Below are positions 8,500-17,382 of a stretch of DNA of 64,000 nucleotides, one piece after another. A program made the position numbers and the translations under genes. Under the pieces are notes generated by a model that had not been told where the DNA came from, searched no databases, and worked only from the letters and a program-made list of their open reading frames with translations. Location: positions 1,178,001-1,242,000 of the forward strand of contig NZ_CP128400.1 of NCBI RefSeq assembly GCF_030389965.1. The letters run 5' to 3'. Source of the stretch: Candidatus Chlorohelix allophototropha (GTDB taxonomy: Bacteria > Chloroflexota > Chloroflexia > Chloroheliales > Chloroheliaceae). Position 1 is the stretch's first letter. Each line of letters starts with the position of its first letter.

Positions 8500-10197
8500 G
8501 TGAAACCACCGAAAAGAGTCAAACTTGCCATCTGGACGGTGCTATGGGCGACTGTAGCCGGTTTAGTGCTGAGCGCTTGTGGCTCCGAGCTACCAACGCC
8601 CCCTCCGGTTACTCCGATAGAACGTCAAATGCCGAATGTTTCACCGATAATTCCACCCACCAAACCGTCGCTGATTACCGCTCAACCCGCCTTACCAGTA
8701 ACGACAACATCTAGTGCAATAAAGCCCGCGAATCCTACCCCTATTGAGAATCGGGCAAGCGGTTCCTCTGAAGACAGTCAGGGATTCGGGCAAATTCAAC
8801 CAACGTTGCTGGCTACCGCGCAAATGGGCTATTTGCAAGCGGGCGATCTTTGGGTTTCAGACGAACGTGGCGGTAATCGAAGGCAGTTAACCCAGAGCGG
8901 CACTATTACTGCTGATAAGGTTTACTGGTCGCCTTTGCATGATAAGGTAGCGGTGATGGACTTGCGCGATGGCTTAGCTCTGTTCGACCTAGCGGGTCGC
9001 AAACTTTCGCTATACCGCCCCGATCCACTATCTCAAACTTTGAATACTGCGGCATGGTCGCCGGATGGGCGTTACCTCGCTTTTGATATGATAGTAGCCA
9101 CTCGCCCGTCTAATGGCAATTTGCCCCAATCGCTTACTACCGATGGGGAAATTTATCTGATTGATACCCAACTGCCCGTTGCAAATTCACCCCGCCTTGA
9201 TGGAACTAGCCAGCAGATTCCTCCGCAGCGTCTTGCCAGTGGTTTCGGTTTTGCATGGTCACCGGATGGGCGGCAGTTAGCCTATGCTACCCACGCACGT
9301 CGCCTTGAGGTGGTTGAGTATGTACCCTTGCAAAGTTCTGCTACCACCTCGCCAACTGGAGCTACTACCAAATCTAGCTTGCCCGCCGGAACGCCGGACG
9401 TAACTACCACTCCGGTCAAGTCTATTTCGCAAGTAAACGCTACACCATTTCCAATTATCAAGCCTCAGCGTTCGGCTACCCCTGAAACCCGCACTTCACC
9501 AACCGCGAATCCCTATTACAATGCCCCTCGCATGTTGGTGCCCTATGATAACGCTTTGGCGATTATGAGTATCGCGGATCGGCGCGAGAATATACTATTC
9601 TACAGCAATCAGTTACCGCCTTACCCTGCCAACGATGGGGCAGCTTATCCAACCGGGGGCAGCGCCGTACAGTATATCAACTGGTCGAGTGATGGGCGCA
9701 ACCTAACTTTTGCAGATAGGTTTTCCTATGTAGGGGTAGCAAGCGTTGCCGGTGGTATTCCCCGCATGCTCTACGGTCAACCGCGCGGTTTTGCTCTGGA
9801 GAAAACACTGTGGTTGCCCGGCGCAAATAACGCGCTGCTGCTAATCTGGCAAAACATTCCCGGCGAGGAACGAGAATTGGCAGGTGTTCTGACTGCTCCC
9901 GGTGTAATCGGTTCGGCTATCAGCGATAAAATGAACTGCGCGGCGCTATCACCAACCGGGCAGCAACTGGCTTACTGGGATAGTAACGATACTATGATTA
10001 TCAAATTGGACGGCTCAACTCTTGGCACTGTAGCAGGGGGTAGTTGTCCCGCTTGGTCGGCGGATGGTTCATTTATTGCCACTTCTCGGCGCGGTTCGGA
10101 TGGTTCGGTGGTGGTGGTAAGCCCTAGTGGTCAAATTATGCGCCAGTTTTTGGGAACTCGCGCCGTAGAACAGGTCTTTTGGTTTGTGCCAAGTTGA
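8500..10197 (+). CDS. WD40-like beta-propeller lipoprotein
   Basis: GTG 8500 follows the SD AAGGA. The N-terminus is a lipoprotein signal (LVLSAC, Cys27), so the mature protein is anchored outside the membrane. A Pro/Thr-rich linker (~30-90) leads to a TolB/PD40-like propeller: repeated blades contain WSP/WSS-DGRxLxF patterns (YWSPLHDKVAV, AWSPDGRYLAF, AWSPDGRQLAY, NWSSDGRNLTF, AWSADGSFIAT). A low-complexity Thr/Pro insertion near residues 280-340 splits the propeller. Such proteins bind partners or polymers in the envelope. No catalytic site is seen. The gene stands alone and is followed by a strong palindromic hairpin. Confidence 0.85.
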   Translation: MKPPKRVKLAIWTVLWATVAGLVLSACGSELPTPPPVTPIERQMPNVSPIIPPTKPSLITAQPALPVTTTSSAIKPANPTPIENRASGSSEDSQGFGQIQPTLLATAQMGYLQAGDLWVSDERGGNRRQLTQSGTITADKVYWSPLHDKVAVMDLRDGLALFDLAGRKLSLYRPDPLSQTLNTAAWSPDGRYLAFDMIVATRPSNGNLPQSLTTDGEIYLIDTQLPVANSPRLDGTSQQIPPQRLASGFGFAWSPDGRQLAYATHARRLEVVEYVPLQSSATTSPTGATTKSSLPAGTPDVTTTPVKSISQVNATPFPIIKPQRSATPETRTSPTANPYYNAPRMLVPYDNALAIMSIADRRENILFYSNQLPPYPANDGAAYPTGGSAVQYINWSSDGRNLTFADRFSYVGVASVAGGIPRMLYGQPRGFALEKTLWLPGANNALLLIWQNIPGEERELAGVLTAPGVIGSAISDKMNCAALSPTGQQLAYWDSNDTMIIKLDGSTLGTVAGGSCPAWSADGSFIATSRRGSDGSVVVVSPSGQIMRQFLGTRAVEQVFWFVPS

Positions 10198-10200
10198 TTT

Positions 10201-10290
10201 CGGTTTCAGAACGGTTTTCAGGCAAGGGGCTTAAGCCCCTTGTTTTGGTACATTTTTCTTTCTACTGTTCTAAGCGAAAGTTCTGATTAA
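10201..10290. repeat. dispersed palindromic repeat, copy A
   Basis: The core at 10223-10242 is a perfect 20-nt palindrome built on CAAGGGGCTTAAGCCCCTTG. Read on the minus strand, the flanks CTTTCGCTTAGAACAGTA (10283-10266) and AAAAATGTACC match copy B at 20031-20101. It lies between the convergent lipoprotein and maf genes and may also act as a bidirectional terminator. Confidence 0.6.
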
Positions 10291-10292
10291 TT

Positions 10293-10943
10293 TCAAAACT
10301 TTCTGAGCTGCTCTATAAGCGGACCTAAAGGCAATCCTACTACATTGTAATAATCACCCCGTACCGCTGCGATTAACGCGCCTCCGTAGCCCTGTATCGC
10401 GTATGCGCCCGCTTTATCTGCCGGTTCACCAGTTGCTACATACCAGTTTATCTCAGCGGCGCTTATATTACGAAATTCTACCTCACTCACAGTATGGCTT
10501 ACCTCTTGACGCTCTATTCCTTTTTGTCGGTTCATAGTGATTACGGCAAATCCGGTGATTACCAGATGAGTTCGCCCACTCAAGCTTTCCAGAAAATTCC
10601 CGGCTTGTGCTGCATCGCGCGGTTTGCCAAAAACTACATTATCCAATACTACAATAGTATCGGCACCGATAACCAGTATATCTCTGCCAGCCTCTTCATT
10701 TTTTTCAAACCAGAGTTTTCCGCCGGCAATTGCTTTAGATAATGCCAACCGTTTTACGTAGTCTAGATAATCTTCGTCTTGGTGCAAGGCTTCATCTACT
10801 TCAGAGACTATGATGTGAAAATTATCGGCTGGAAGCAACCTGCTCAGAAGTTCACGGCGGCGCGGAGAACCACTTGCGAGTATAACTTGAACTTTATCGA
10901 ATATATTGATTTCAGGATATTTTCCGGTCAATGCTTTCTCCAT
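10293..10943 (-). CDS. maf: Maf-type nucleoside triphosphate pyrophosphatase
   Basis: Maf proteins hydrolyse non-canonical or surplus nucleoside triphosphates to monophosphates. The family signature ILASGSPRRRELL is intact, followed by SEVDE, ALSKA, VIGADTIVV, GKPRD, SGRTHLVITG and the C-terminal GAYAIQGYGGALI plus NVVGLPL. ATG 10943 gives 216 residues, close to the usual 190-210. A GTG at 10985 in the same frame would add 14 residues but has no SD. The gene stands alone between two repeats/terminators. It is expected to be cytosolic. The assignment is secure; the exact subfamily (dTTP/UTP versus m7GTP) is not. Confidence 0.93.
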   Translation of the reverse strand: MEKALTGKYPEINIFDKVQVILASGSPRRRELLSRLLPADNFHIIVSEVDEALHQDEDYLDYVKRLALSKAIAGGKLWFEKNEEAGRDILVIGADTIVVLDNVVFGKPRDAAQAGNFLESLSGRTHLVITGFAVITMNRQKGIERQEVSHTVSEVEFRNISAAEINWYVATGEPADKAGAYAIQGYGGALIAAVRGDYYNVVGLPLGPLIEQLRKF

Positions 10944-11118
10944 CTTCTTAAAAAAGTAATTATTTGTGCAAAAAGTGAATTCCACGTTACGGCAGCAAGT
11001 ATTGACATATGTTATTCTAGCAATCGTTGACCAAACTGAATATTCGCATTAGTGAGTAAACACGAAAAGATACTTTTTTACAACTAATAACGTGATTGTC
11101 TTAGAAGAGAGGTTGCCA

Positions 11119-11685
11119 ATGGCAGTACAGCCATGGGAAGTTTCTGAATCTGCTAATTTACATAATGAATCGGAAGTGGAAAAGGGTTTTCATTGGAGCA
11201 TGCGCTTGATGTCGTTGTTAAGTTTGCTTACACTGGCGATTTATACCTACGTGTTGATTGATTGTAAACGTGCAGGGCGTATTAATGCCTCTAGACGTTT
11301 AAGTGATAAACGGCGTTTCACACTATCCGCGATTGCTTTCGGTATGGATTTAGCTATATCCGCCTATTTTGGGGCAATAACTCCAAAACTGATCAAGGTG
11401 GGTGGCTTAACCTACGATGTGAAAAACACCCCTCGTCCTTTGTTTTGGTTCTTTGCTATAACCGGACTTGTGCCAACTGCTTCGATGAGTCTGACTGTAC
11501 TTGGAGCAAGGCGTTGGCATTTGCGGATACGAGAACGCAAGGGCTGGTTGATCTTCCATGCTACCGTAGCGTTGGTAGCTTATGTTTTCTGGTGGCTCGC
11601 TTGCTTACCGGTTTTCTTTATTTCGATTGTAGGGGAGAAAAGAGCATTGAAACTGGCTAAGCGTTGGGGAATGATTAAAGCTTAG
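11119..11685 (+). CDS. four-TM membrane protein of unknown function
   Basis: This 188-residue protein has four predicted TM helices, near residues 32-52, 72-95, 112-132 and 148-175, joined by short basic loops (RAGRINASRRLSDKRR, RRWHLRIRERKG). Start ATG 11119 follows the purine-rich SD AGAAGAGAGG (11104-11113). An in-frame GTG at 11092 would add nine residues but has no SD. No family motif was recognised. It is not in an obvious operon; the acyltransferase gene converges on it 20 nt downstream. Confidence 0.65.
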   Translation: MAVQPWEVSESANLHNESEVEKGFHWSMRLMSLLSLLTLAIYTYVLIDCKRAGRINASRRLSDKRRFTLSAIAFGMDLAISAYFGAITPKLIKVGGLTYDVKNTPRPLFWFFAITGLVPTASMSLTVLGARRWHLRIRERKGWLIFHATVALVAYVFWWLACLPVFFISIVGEKRALKLAKRWGMIKA

Positions 11686-11704
11686 CTAGTTTGATAAAGT
11701 GCGA

Positions 11705-12286
11705 CTAAAAATTATATTGCTTGCCGCAACCCGCACAAATCCAGATGGCTTCCTCTTTGAGGACTAGTGTTCGGTTACACTGACAAATATAACCTCCTAG
11801 AGTGGCAGGATTGCCTTGAAAAAAGGCATAATCGGGTATATTTTGAGTGACAACCGAACCTGCCTCTACAATTGAATATGCTCCAATTACTACACCGGGC
11901 GTAATAATTGTGCCTGTTCCTATAGCGGCTCCCACCTTAACTAAGGTTGGTTGATTATTATTATTGGTTTTTCCTAATAGAATTTTTTTACCGTTGCTGA
12001 AGCAAACGTGCGGTCCGATATGTACATCATTCTCAATAATAACTTCAAGAAAAATTGAAGTGCGATTCTGAATTTTGACATTATCGCCAATCAGAACCTT
12101 ATGATCTATAAAAACGCCTTTACCGATAACACAATTATTGCCAATGGCAACCCCTGAGTTTATTTGGCATTGGTGCCAAATTTGGGTTCCTATACCGATA
12201 AATGCTTCATCTGAAACTTCAGCAGTTTCGTGGATTGCAGTTTTTATTTTGTATTGATTATCTAGTAACATAGATAGAGCGTTCAA
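11705..12286 (-). CDS. left-handed beta-helix N-acetyltransferase (WbpD-like) with Cys4 tail
   Basis: Residues ~15-160 are hexapeptide repeats (IGIGTQIWHQCQI, IGNNCVIGKGV, IGDNVKI, IGPHVCF, IGTGTIITPGVVIGAYSIVEAGSVVTQNI), which fold as a trimeric left-handed beta helix and bind acetyl- or other acyl-CoA. IWHQCQI and FIDHKVLIGDNVKIQN resemble the 3-amino-sugar N-acetyltransferases of the WbpD/WlbB type used for surface polysaccharide sugars. The C-terminus adds a Cys4 knuckle (CQC...CAGC), common in this subgroup and likely a zinc site. The TTG at 12286, eight bases after AAGG, is the start; ATG 12271 is an alternative. No other amino-sugar genes are adjacent. Confidence 0.8.
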   Translation of the reverse strand: MNALSMLLDNQYKIKTAIHETAEVSDEAFIGIGTQIWHQCQINSGVAIGNNCVIGKGVFIDHKVLIGDNVKIQNRTSIFLEVIIENDVHIGPHVCFSNGKKILLGKTNNNNQPTLVKVGAAIGTGTIITPGVVIGAYSIVEAGSVVTQNIPDYAFFQGNPATLGGYICQCNRTLVLKEEAIWICAGCGKQYNF

Positions 12287-12650
12287 CTAATAATACCTTG
12301 ACCTATGATAAAATTTGCTTATAGCTTAGTTTGATTTTAGCAAGCAATGGTTATAGTTAAGTTACAGTCGCCTGAAAGGCTGTTACAATTTGTTTATTTG
12401 CAGTAAGGCTAATTCTAGTCTACAAATAACGTATATTTTGAGACATTTCTTAAAAAACGCCCTAATCTTTATTAGTACGATTCTAAAGATTAACCTCGTA
12501 TAAAATCTACCTGCTAGAAACGTTGTGGAAGGATGAATCGGGAAATTCTCCATGTTGCCAATATATGACAATTCCTGCGATAATAGGGTAATTAAATTTG
12601 AACTCTATGAACAGTTCCTTGCTGTAGCTGATTAAAAACAAGAGAGAAAG
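12287..12650. other. AT-rich intergenic region
   Basis: This 364-bp stretch lies between divergent genes and should carry the promoters of both the acyltransferase (minus) and the S51-like peptidase (plus). A 62-codon minus frame at 12383-12571 lacks an SD and resembles no protein. No repeat, RNA gene or strong promoter pair was recognised. Confidence 0.5.
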
Positions 12651-13406
12651 ATGGAAACTGGTATGACTGCAGGTGCGTTAGCGCTGGTTGGGTCTGGGGA
12701 ATATTTGCCCGTGATGGAAGAAACCGACCGATTTTTGCTTAATACTTTGGGTAATCCCCAAAAAGCTAAGGTTGTTTTAATTCCTACTGCTAGTGGTCTT
12801 GAAGCCGGAATGCCAGCCCGTTGGTCTCAGTTGGGCGTAGAGCATTTCGTAAAAATAGGGGCTAAAGTTGAGCCTGCTATGATTATCAAACGCGAAGATA
12901 CTACCCGACCGGAAATTTTACATAAACTCCGTGATGCCGATTTCTATTATTTTTCCGGCGGCAACCCGATGTATTTAGTGGATACCCTGCTGGATACACC
13001 TGCATGGGAAATTATATTAGACCGACATCGCCAAGGGGCAGTGTTGGCAGGTTGTAGCGCTGGAGCGATGGCGTTTGGAGGTTTCACTCTCAATATGCGC
13101 TCTGCTTTTAAGGGACAATCACCGGAATGGATGAATGCGCTCAACGTAGAACCCTCGTTGGTTACATATCCCCACTTTGATCGCTTGCATAGTTTTGTTA
13201 ATCCTACGCTTTTTACAGCTATTATTTCTAATGCACCTCTCGGAGTGTTGCAACTTGGCATAGATGAAGATACCGCTTTGGTACGTAGTCGCAAAGATAA
13301 TGGCTGGGAGTGGTCTGTAATGGGCAGGCAAAGTGTCACTCTTTTTCGGGGTAAAGATAACCAGCAGATCTTCAGAAGTGGCGAAACTCTCAATTTGGAG
13401 ATTTAA
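12651..13406 (+). CDS. peptidase S51-like (cyanophycinase/dipeptidase E-type) protein
   Basis: The 251-residue protein shows the class-I-glutamine-amidotransferase-like fold of peptidase family S51. It opens with ALVGSGEYLP, has an IPTASG turn, FSGGNPMYLVDTL, and the nucleophile elbow GCSAGAMAFG, in which the Ser is the expected catalytic residue. Family members include cyanophycinase and Asp-dipeptidase. The His of the catalytic relay is probably in TYPHFDR. No signal peptide is seen, so it should act in the cytosol. No cyanophycin synthetase is nearby, so dipeptide or peptide cleavage is the safer guess. Start ATG 12651 follows a GAGAGAAAG purine stretch. Confidence 0.8.
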   Translation: METGMTAGALALVGSGEYLPVMEETDRFLLNTLGNPQKAKVVLIPTASGLEAGMPARWSQLGVEHFVKIGAKVEPAMIIKREDTTRPEILHKLRDADFYYFSGGNPMYLVDTLLDTPAWEIILDRHRQGAVLAGCSAGAMAFGGFTLNMRSAFKGQSPEWMNALNVEPSLVTYPHFDRLHSFVNPTLFTAIISNAPLGVLQLGIDEDTALVRSRKDNGWEWSVMGRQSVTLFRGKDNQQIFRSGETLNLEI

Positions 13407-13412
13407 ACTCGT

Positions 13413-14312
13413 TCATTCACCCAATAATTCGATAATTTTAGGCGTTAATCCGGTAATATCTTTTACAGCACGGAACTTACCTGCATCAGGTCCCACTACC
13501 AATAGCGGCACGGGGTTATAGGTATGCCCTTTAGTCGATAAATCCTCAACATTACCATGATCGCTTGTTACTAATAATGTGGTATCGCCGGAAAGATTTT
13601 GAATAACACTATTTAGAAATCGATCAATCAATTGCAATACGGAGAGCGATAACTCCATATTCTGACTATGCCCTGCAAAATCCGGTAGATAACATTCAAA
13701 AAGCGTAAGATTGTGGTTGCCTCCGATATTAGCCAGCCGTTTTCCTGCTTCGGTAGCCGCAATCGGGCTTATATGTACTTCTCGGTCTGGCATTCGCTCT
13801 CCGGTAATATCCCAGAAAACTGCTTCACCTCTTTCATAGTCTTCGGGCATACGAAAAGGCACTCCGGCAGTAAGCCCTACCAAAGTGCCAACCGAATAAC
13901 GGATTCGGCGCTGTTCCACTGCCCGAAAATAGCCTTGAGAGTAGAGGTTGGCATGCGTAGGTTTTGCACCGATCGCTTTCGCCTGTTTAAAAATCCCGCT
14001 TTCTTCTATCAAAACTCGTAACGAACCATTGGCGAAGCCGGTCATATGTCTACCAAGATAAGCGGGTGCATTCTGTCCGGTGTATAGAGCGGCTTGTCCG
14101 GTAGCGCTTTGTGGTAAACCCGGTATCCCCAATTGAGCATCAATTGATTTGAACAGCAGATTGGTATAATCAGCTTCATAACCGCTTAGAGGTTTACTGC
14201 CTAACAAGCCATTTAAAAAAGGAGTTGCTTCTTTATGAGCAAGCGGATTTTCTGGTGAATCTGTTCCAAGACCCACCCCATCCAGAAAGAGGAATATAAA
14301 ATTTTTTTGCAC
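13413..14312 (-). CDS. metalloenzyme-superfamily phosphatase/mutase-like protein
   Basis: This 299-residue protein belongs to the alkaline-phosphatase/iPGM metalloenzyme superfamily. The first metal site is FLFLDGVGLG, the nucleophile region is QSATGQAALYTG, and the second metal-site elements are LPDFAGHSQ and TSDHGNVEDLS followed by GHTYNPVPLLVVG. It is much shorter than phosphoglycerate mutase or phosphopentomutase, matching a stand-alone metalloenzyme subgroup of unknown substrate. It is the last gene of a minus-strand run that begins upstream with the two-component genes, only 14 nt after the CheY-like gene. Confidence 0.78.
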   Translation of the reverse strand: MQKNFIFLFLDGVGLGTDSPENPLAHKEATPFLNGLLGSKPLSGYEADYTNLLFKSIDAQLGIPGLPQSATGQAALYTGQNAPAYLGRHMTGFANGSLRVLIEESGIFKQAKAIGAKPTHANLYSQGYFRAVEQRRIRYSVGTLVGLTAGVPFRMPEDYERGEAVFWDITGERMPDREVHISPIAATEAGKRLANIGGNHNLTLFECYLPDFAGHSQNMELSLSVLQLIDRFLNSVIQNLSGDTTLLVTSDHGNVEDLSTKGHTYNPVPLLVVGPDAGKFRAVKDITGLTPKIIELLGE

Positions 14313-14326
14313 TTCTTTTATCCGGG

Positions 14327-14692
14327 CTAACCCGTCCCGGTAAGTTCTTTTACTTTAGCCACTAACTCACGGGGCGTGAAGGGTTTTACAATATAATCAG
14401 TTGCACCCGCGCTTAAGCCCTCACCGATTTCGTGGTGTTGCCCCTTGGCGGAGAGGAAAAGTACAGGGGTATTGGTAGTGGCTGGTTCGGAGCGTAAACG
14501 GCGGCAAACTTCATAACCATCCATATAAGGCATCATAACGTCCAAAAGAATCAAATTAGGATTGTGTAGCTTTGCCATTTCTATCGCTTGTTTGCCATCT
14601 ACGGCTTCCACAATTTCAAAGCCCGCTCTCTCCAACGTAAAACTGATCAAGCGCCTTATATCTTTCTCGTCTTCTGCGATAAGAACCTTCAT
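14327..14692 (-). CDS. CheY-like single-domain response regulator
   Basis: This 121-residue receiver domain has no output domain. Visible landmarks are VLIAEDEKD (acidic pocket), the phospho-acceptor Asp in LILLDVMMP, LFLSAKG (Thr/Ser position), and the conserved Lys-Pro in YIVKPFTP. Start ATG 14692 follows the SD GGAG by seven bases; a longer in-frame start at 14746 would overlap the kinase gene. It lies 40 nt after the hybrid kinase-like gene and is probably phosphorylated by it or by a related kinase. It may act by protein-protein contact. Confidence 0.9.
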   Translation of the reverse strand: MKVLIAEDEKDIRRLISFTLERAGFEIVEAVDGKQAIEMAKLHNPNLILLDVMMPYMDGYEVCRRLRSEPATTNTPVLFLSAKGQHHEIGEGLSAGATDYIVKPFTPRELVAKVKELTGTG

Positions 14693-14732
14693 TGAATACT
14701 CCAACGACGTGTAAGAAAACTGGAGACGTTTG

Positions 14733-16487
14733 TCAACTTTTGCCAACTAATCTCTTAGCGAGACTTAAAAAGCGTCGGCGCAAAAAAGGCTTAGGCACGT
14801 GATTGGTATAAGTCTTCGAGTCAAACTTTTCAACATTAGATGTACCGGGTTGGTAATCCGGAACTACCGTTTGCATTATATAATCGGGTGGCACAAATAT
14901 CAATGAGAGAGTTTTCCTAAGTAATGGGTCTTCGTTTAGTGCTTCGAATAAAGCCCCGCTTACTTTTTTCCCATTATTTAAATCCACCAACATGAAAGAG
15001 GGGCGGTATCTACGTGCTAACGCCAGTGCATCATATTCCATAGTTGCACGATATACTTTAGTAAAGCCTGCATCTCGTAACAACTTGTCAAGGTTTCGAA
15101 GATTTGAACTAACTTGGCTAACCAATAAGATAGTCTCGGTAGCTCGATAGGATTCAGCTAAAACCTCCGGTACTTCAGTGCCGATAATTTGCAAAATATA
15201 TTCGAGAGTGGCGCTATCTGAAGCAGGATAGGGTAGTACGGCAACTGCTCCTTCTGCCAACACCATCATTTCCAATTCCGAAAGCGACACCTGTAATAAC
15301 GGCACACTTCCAATTACCGGATTTTTATTCTCAGAAATTATGGCATTTCCATCTGCAAGGATTAAATCAGGAATCCAAGCAGGCATAGGAGACGATATTA
15401 CCGAGTAATCTTCTGTTACAACCACCTGAAATCCACTATCCGACAGCACCTCTTCCGCAAATTTAGCAAACATAGGGTTTTGGGTTATTACCAGTACGGC
15501 GTGCTGTACCTCGATATTTCCGGTAAGTTCTGTAACTTTGTGTGGTTGTGGTGTAATCAGGAGCGGCAATGTTATAGTGAAGGTATTGGTTCCGGCAGGG
15601 TTGGGTACAACACTAACATTACCGTCGTGCATTTCGGCGATTGCCTTTACAAGCGCTAAACTTAATCCGGGGCTACCTGTTTCTCTCCATGCTGGATTTT
15701 CGGATTGCCAGAATTTAGTGAAAAGAGCGGGAATCTCATGTTGGTTGATAGGAGGACTTTGATCAGTAATGCTGATTATAGCCTGCATATCGGCTTCATC
15801 CGCTTGAACACTAAACTTTACTGTACCTCCATTGGGGGTATAGCGCGTCGAGTTGCTAAGCAATACTTTGATAGCTTGAATCAATCTGTCCGGGTCAACG
15901 TTAACTTCCAGAACCCCGTGTCGGGTTAAAGCTACAGGTAATTCAATCACAAAATTAATAGATTTTGCTTCAAACTGCGCTTTGGTAGCTTCAATTGCTT
16001 GTTCTGCAATCTCACGTAGGCTACGAGGACCGGGGTTAAAGCTTAATCGTCCCGATTCGAGACGCGAAACATCCAGCAAATCGCTTATTATACGAGCGAG
16101 TTTTTCATTATTCGCACCTACCACGCATAAAAATTCATTTTGTAATTCGGTCAGGTCTCCGGCTTCACCTTCTAATAATAAATCCACATAACCTTTGATA
16201 GAGGTGAGGGGGCTGCGAAGTTCATGGGCTACATTTGAAATGAATTCAGCCCGTTCTTTTTCACTTACGTGGCTATTGCTTAAACGTTCTCTCAATTGCT
16301 CATTCTGAAGATGTAATGACCGCAGTTCTGCCTCATATTCGGCAAGTCGCTGCCTCAGCAAAATCACCTCAGACTCAAGCGAAATGTCCGCACCTTTTTT
16401 TGAATTATTCGAGGAGCGATTAGGCGTGGTAGAAGTATCTGAACTCGCCTTTGATCGGTCACGGTTGTAAGCATCAGAGATGCTCAT
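14733..16487 (-). CDS. hybrid sensor-kinase-like protein with degraded ATP-lid motifs
   Basis: 584 residues, no TM segment. The order is: a charged N-terminus, a coiled coil (~35-75), HisKA with the phospho-His in NVAHELRSPL (~87), and an HATPase-like domain (~140-310). Two receiver-like domains follow (~330-430 and ~445-565), with candidate Asp residues in DLILADG and FMLVDLN. The N-box is present (LLSNSTRYTP). The G1 box DxGxG reads DQSPP and the G2 box reads GSPGLSL, so ATP binding may be impaired. The gene is placed between an OmpR-type regulator and a CheY-like gene, so it belongs to a three-gene signalling operon. It is cytosolic, and the input signal is unknown. Confidence 0.85.
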   Translation of the reverse strand: MSISDAYNRDRSKASSDTSTTPNRSSNNSKKGADISLESEVILLRQRLAEYEAELRSLHLQNEQLRERLSNSHVSEKERAEFISNVAHELRSPLTSIKGYVDLLLEGEAGDLTELQNEFLCVVGANNEKLARIISDLLDVSRLESGRLSFNPGPRSLREIAEQAIEATKAQFEAKSINFVIELPVALTRHGVLEVNVDPDRLIQAIKVLLSNSTRYTPNGGTVKFSVQADEADMQAIISITDQSPPINQHEIPALFTKFWQSENPAWRETGSPGLSLALVKAIAEMHDGNVSVVPNPAGTNTFTITLPLLITPQPHKVTELTGNIEVQHAVLVITQNPMFAKFAEEVLSDSGFQVVVTEDYSVISSPMPAWIPDLILADGNAIISENKNPVIGSVPLLQVSLSELEMMVLAEGAVAVLPYPASDSATLEYILQIIGTEVPEVLAESYRATETILLVSQVSSNLRNLDKLLRDAGFTKVYRATMEYDALALARRYRPSFMLVDLNNGKKVSGALFEALNEDPLLRKTLSLIFVPPDYIMQTVVPDYQPGTSNVEKFDSKTYTNHVPKPFLRRRFLSLAKRLVGKS

Positions 16488-16575
16488 ACTTTTTCATCTC
16501 TCTTTTTGTGAAGGCAGTTTATGTGCTTTGAACATAACTGTGATTGTAATGGATTTTGAGGTATTGAGATTTTGG

Positions 16576-17370
16576 TTAGGGAAGCGCTAATGCATCATTT
16601 TCGCTCTCTGAAATCCCCTCTTTTTTTTCGTCGCTACCCTCTTCTTTTATTTCGGTTTCATTTTCCTGATTGTTACTGAAGGTTTTGAAACGATACCCAA
16701 CCCCTCGTTCGGTAAGTATATAGCTAGGCTTACCGGGATCTGGTTCTATTTTCTCACGGAGGCGGCGGATATGTACTCGCAAGCCTTCTACATAGACTTC
16801 TTCATCGGAACTCCATACTCTCGCCAGTAGTGAGTCGGTAGTTAGAACCTGCCCGGCATGCCGTATGAGCATATGTAATAACTTCGATTCGGTTGGGGTA
16901 AGTTCTTGTTTGTTGCCGCGCACTTCTGCCCAATGTTGTCCAAAATTGATTTTGAGTTCTTGGTCAACCACTACTTCGGCTGAAGAGCTGGTGGATTGTA
17001 CATCTCCGAAGCGCCGCAAAACCCGGCGTACCCGCGCTGCAAGTTCACGCGCGTTGAAGGGCTTGGTAATATAGTCTTCAGCGTAAGAATTGATACCTTC
17101 TACAATAGTATCTTCGGAGTCAACTCCGGTGAGCATTATTACCGGGATTATGGCATATTGCTGCAACCTGCGGCAAACTTCAAAGCCGTGAATATCCGGC
17201 AAATTGAGATCGACAATTGCAAGGCTAGGCAATTCTTTGGTTATTTTAGTCAGGGCTTGCTGTCCGGTAATAGCGGTGCTTACGTCAAGATTTTCAGCTT
17301 CCAGCGCGCTCCGTACCAGTTTAAGGATATTTGGGTCATCATCCACCACTAATATGGTAGGTCTGTTCAT
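16576..17370 (-). CDS. OmpR/PhoB-family response regulator
   Basis: 264 residues. The N-terminal receiver has ILVVDDDPN, phospho-acceptor Asp in LAIVDLNLPD, and ITKPFNARE. A winged-helix DNA-binding domain follows (~130-230) with LTPTESKLLHML, LARVWSSDEEVYVEGLRVHIRRLR and a terminal RGVGYRF. A ~35-residue acidic tail rich in Glu and Lys is unusual. Start ATG 17370 follows a G-rich SD. It lies 12 nt after guaA and ahead of the kinase-like gene, so these genes are likely cotranscribed. It is a DNA-binding transcriptional regulator; targets are unknown. Confidence 0.92.
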   Translation of the reverse strand: MNRPTILVVDDDPNILKLVRSALEAENLDVSTAITGQQALTKITKELPSLAIVDLNLPDIHGFEVCRRLQQYAIIPVIMLTGVDSEDTIVEGINSYAEDYITKPFNARELAARVRRVLRRFGDVQSTSSSAEVVVDQELKINFGQHWAEVRGNKQELTPTESKLLHMLIRHAGQVLTTDSLLARVWSSDEEVYVEGLRVHIRRLREKIEPDPGKPSYILTERGVGYRFKTFSNNQENETEIKEEGSDEKKEGISESENDALALP

Positions 17371-17382
17371 GCTAATATCCCC

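Noticed and set aside
12383-12571. 62-codon minus frame in the gap before the S51-like gene
   Set aside because: AT-rich, no SD, no similarity noticed.
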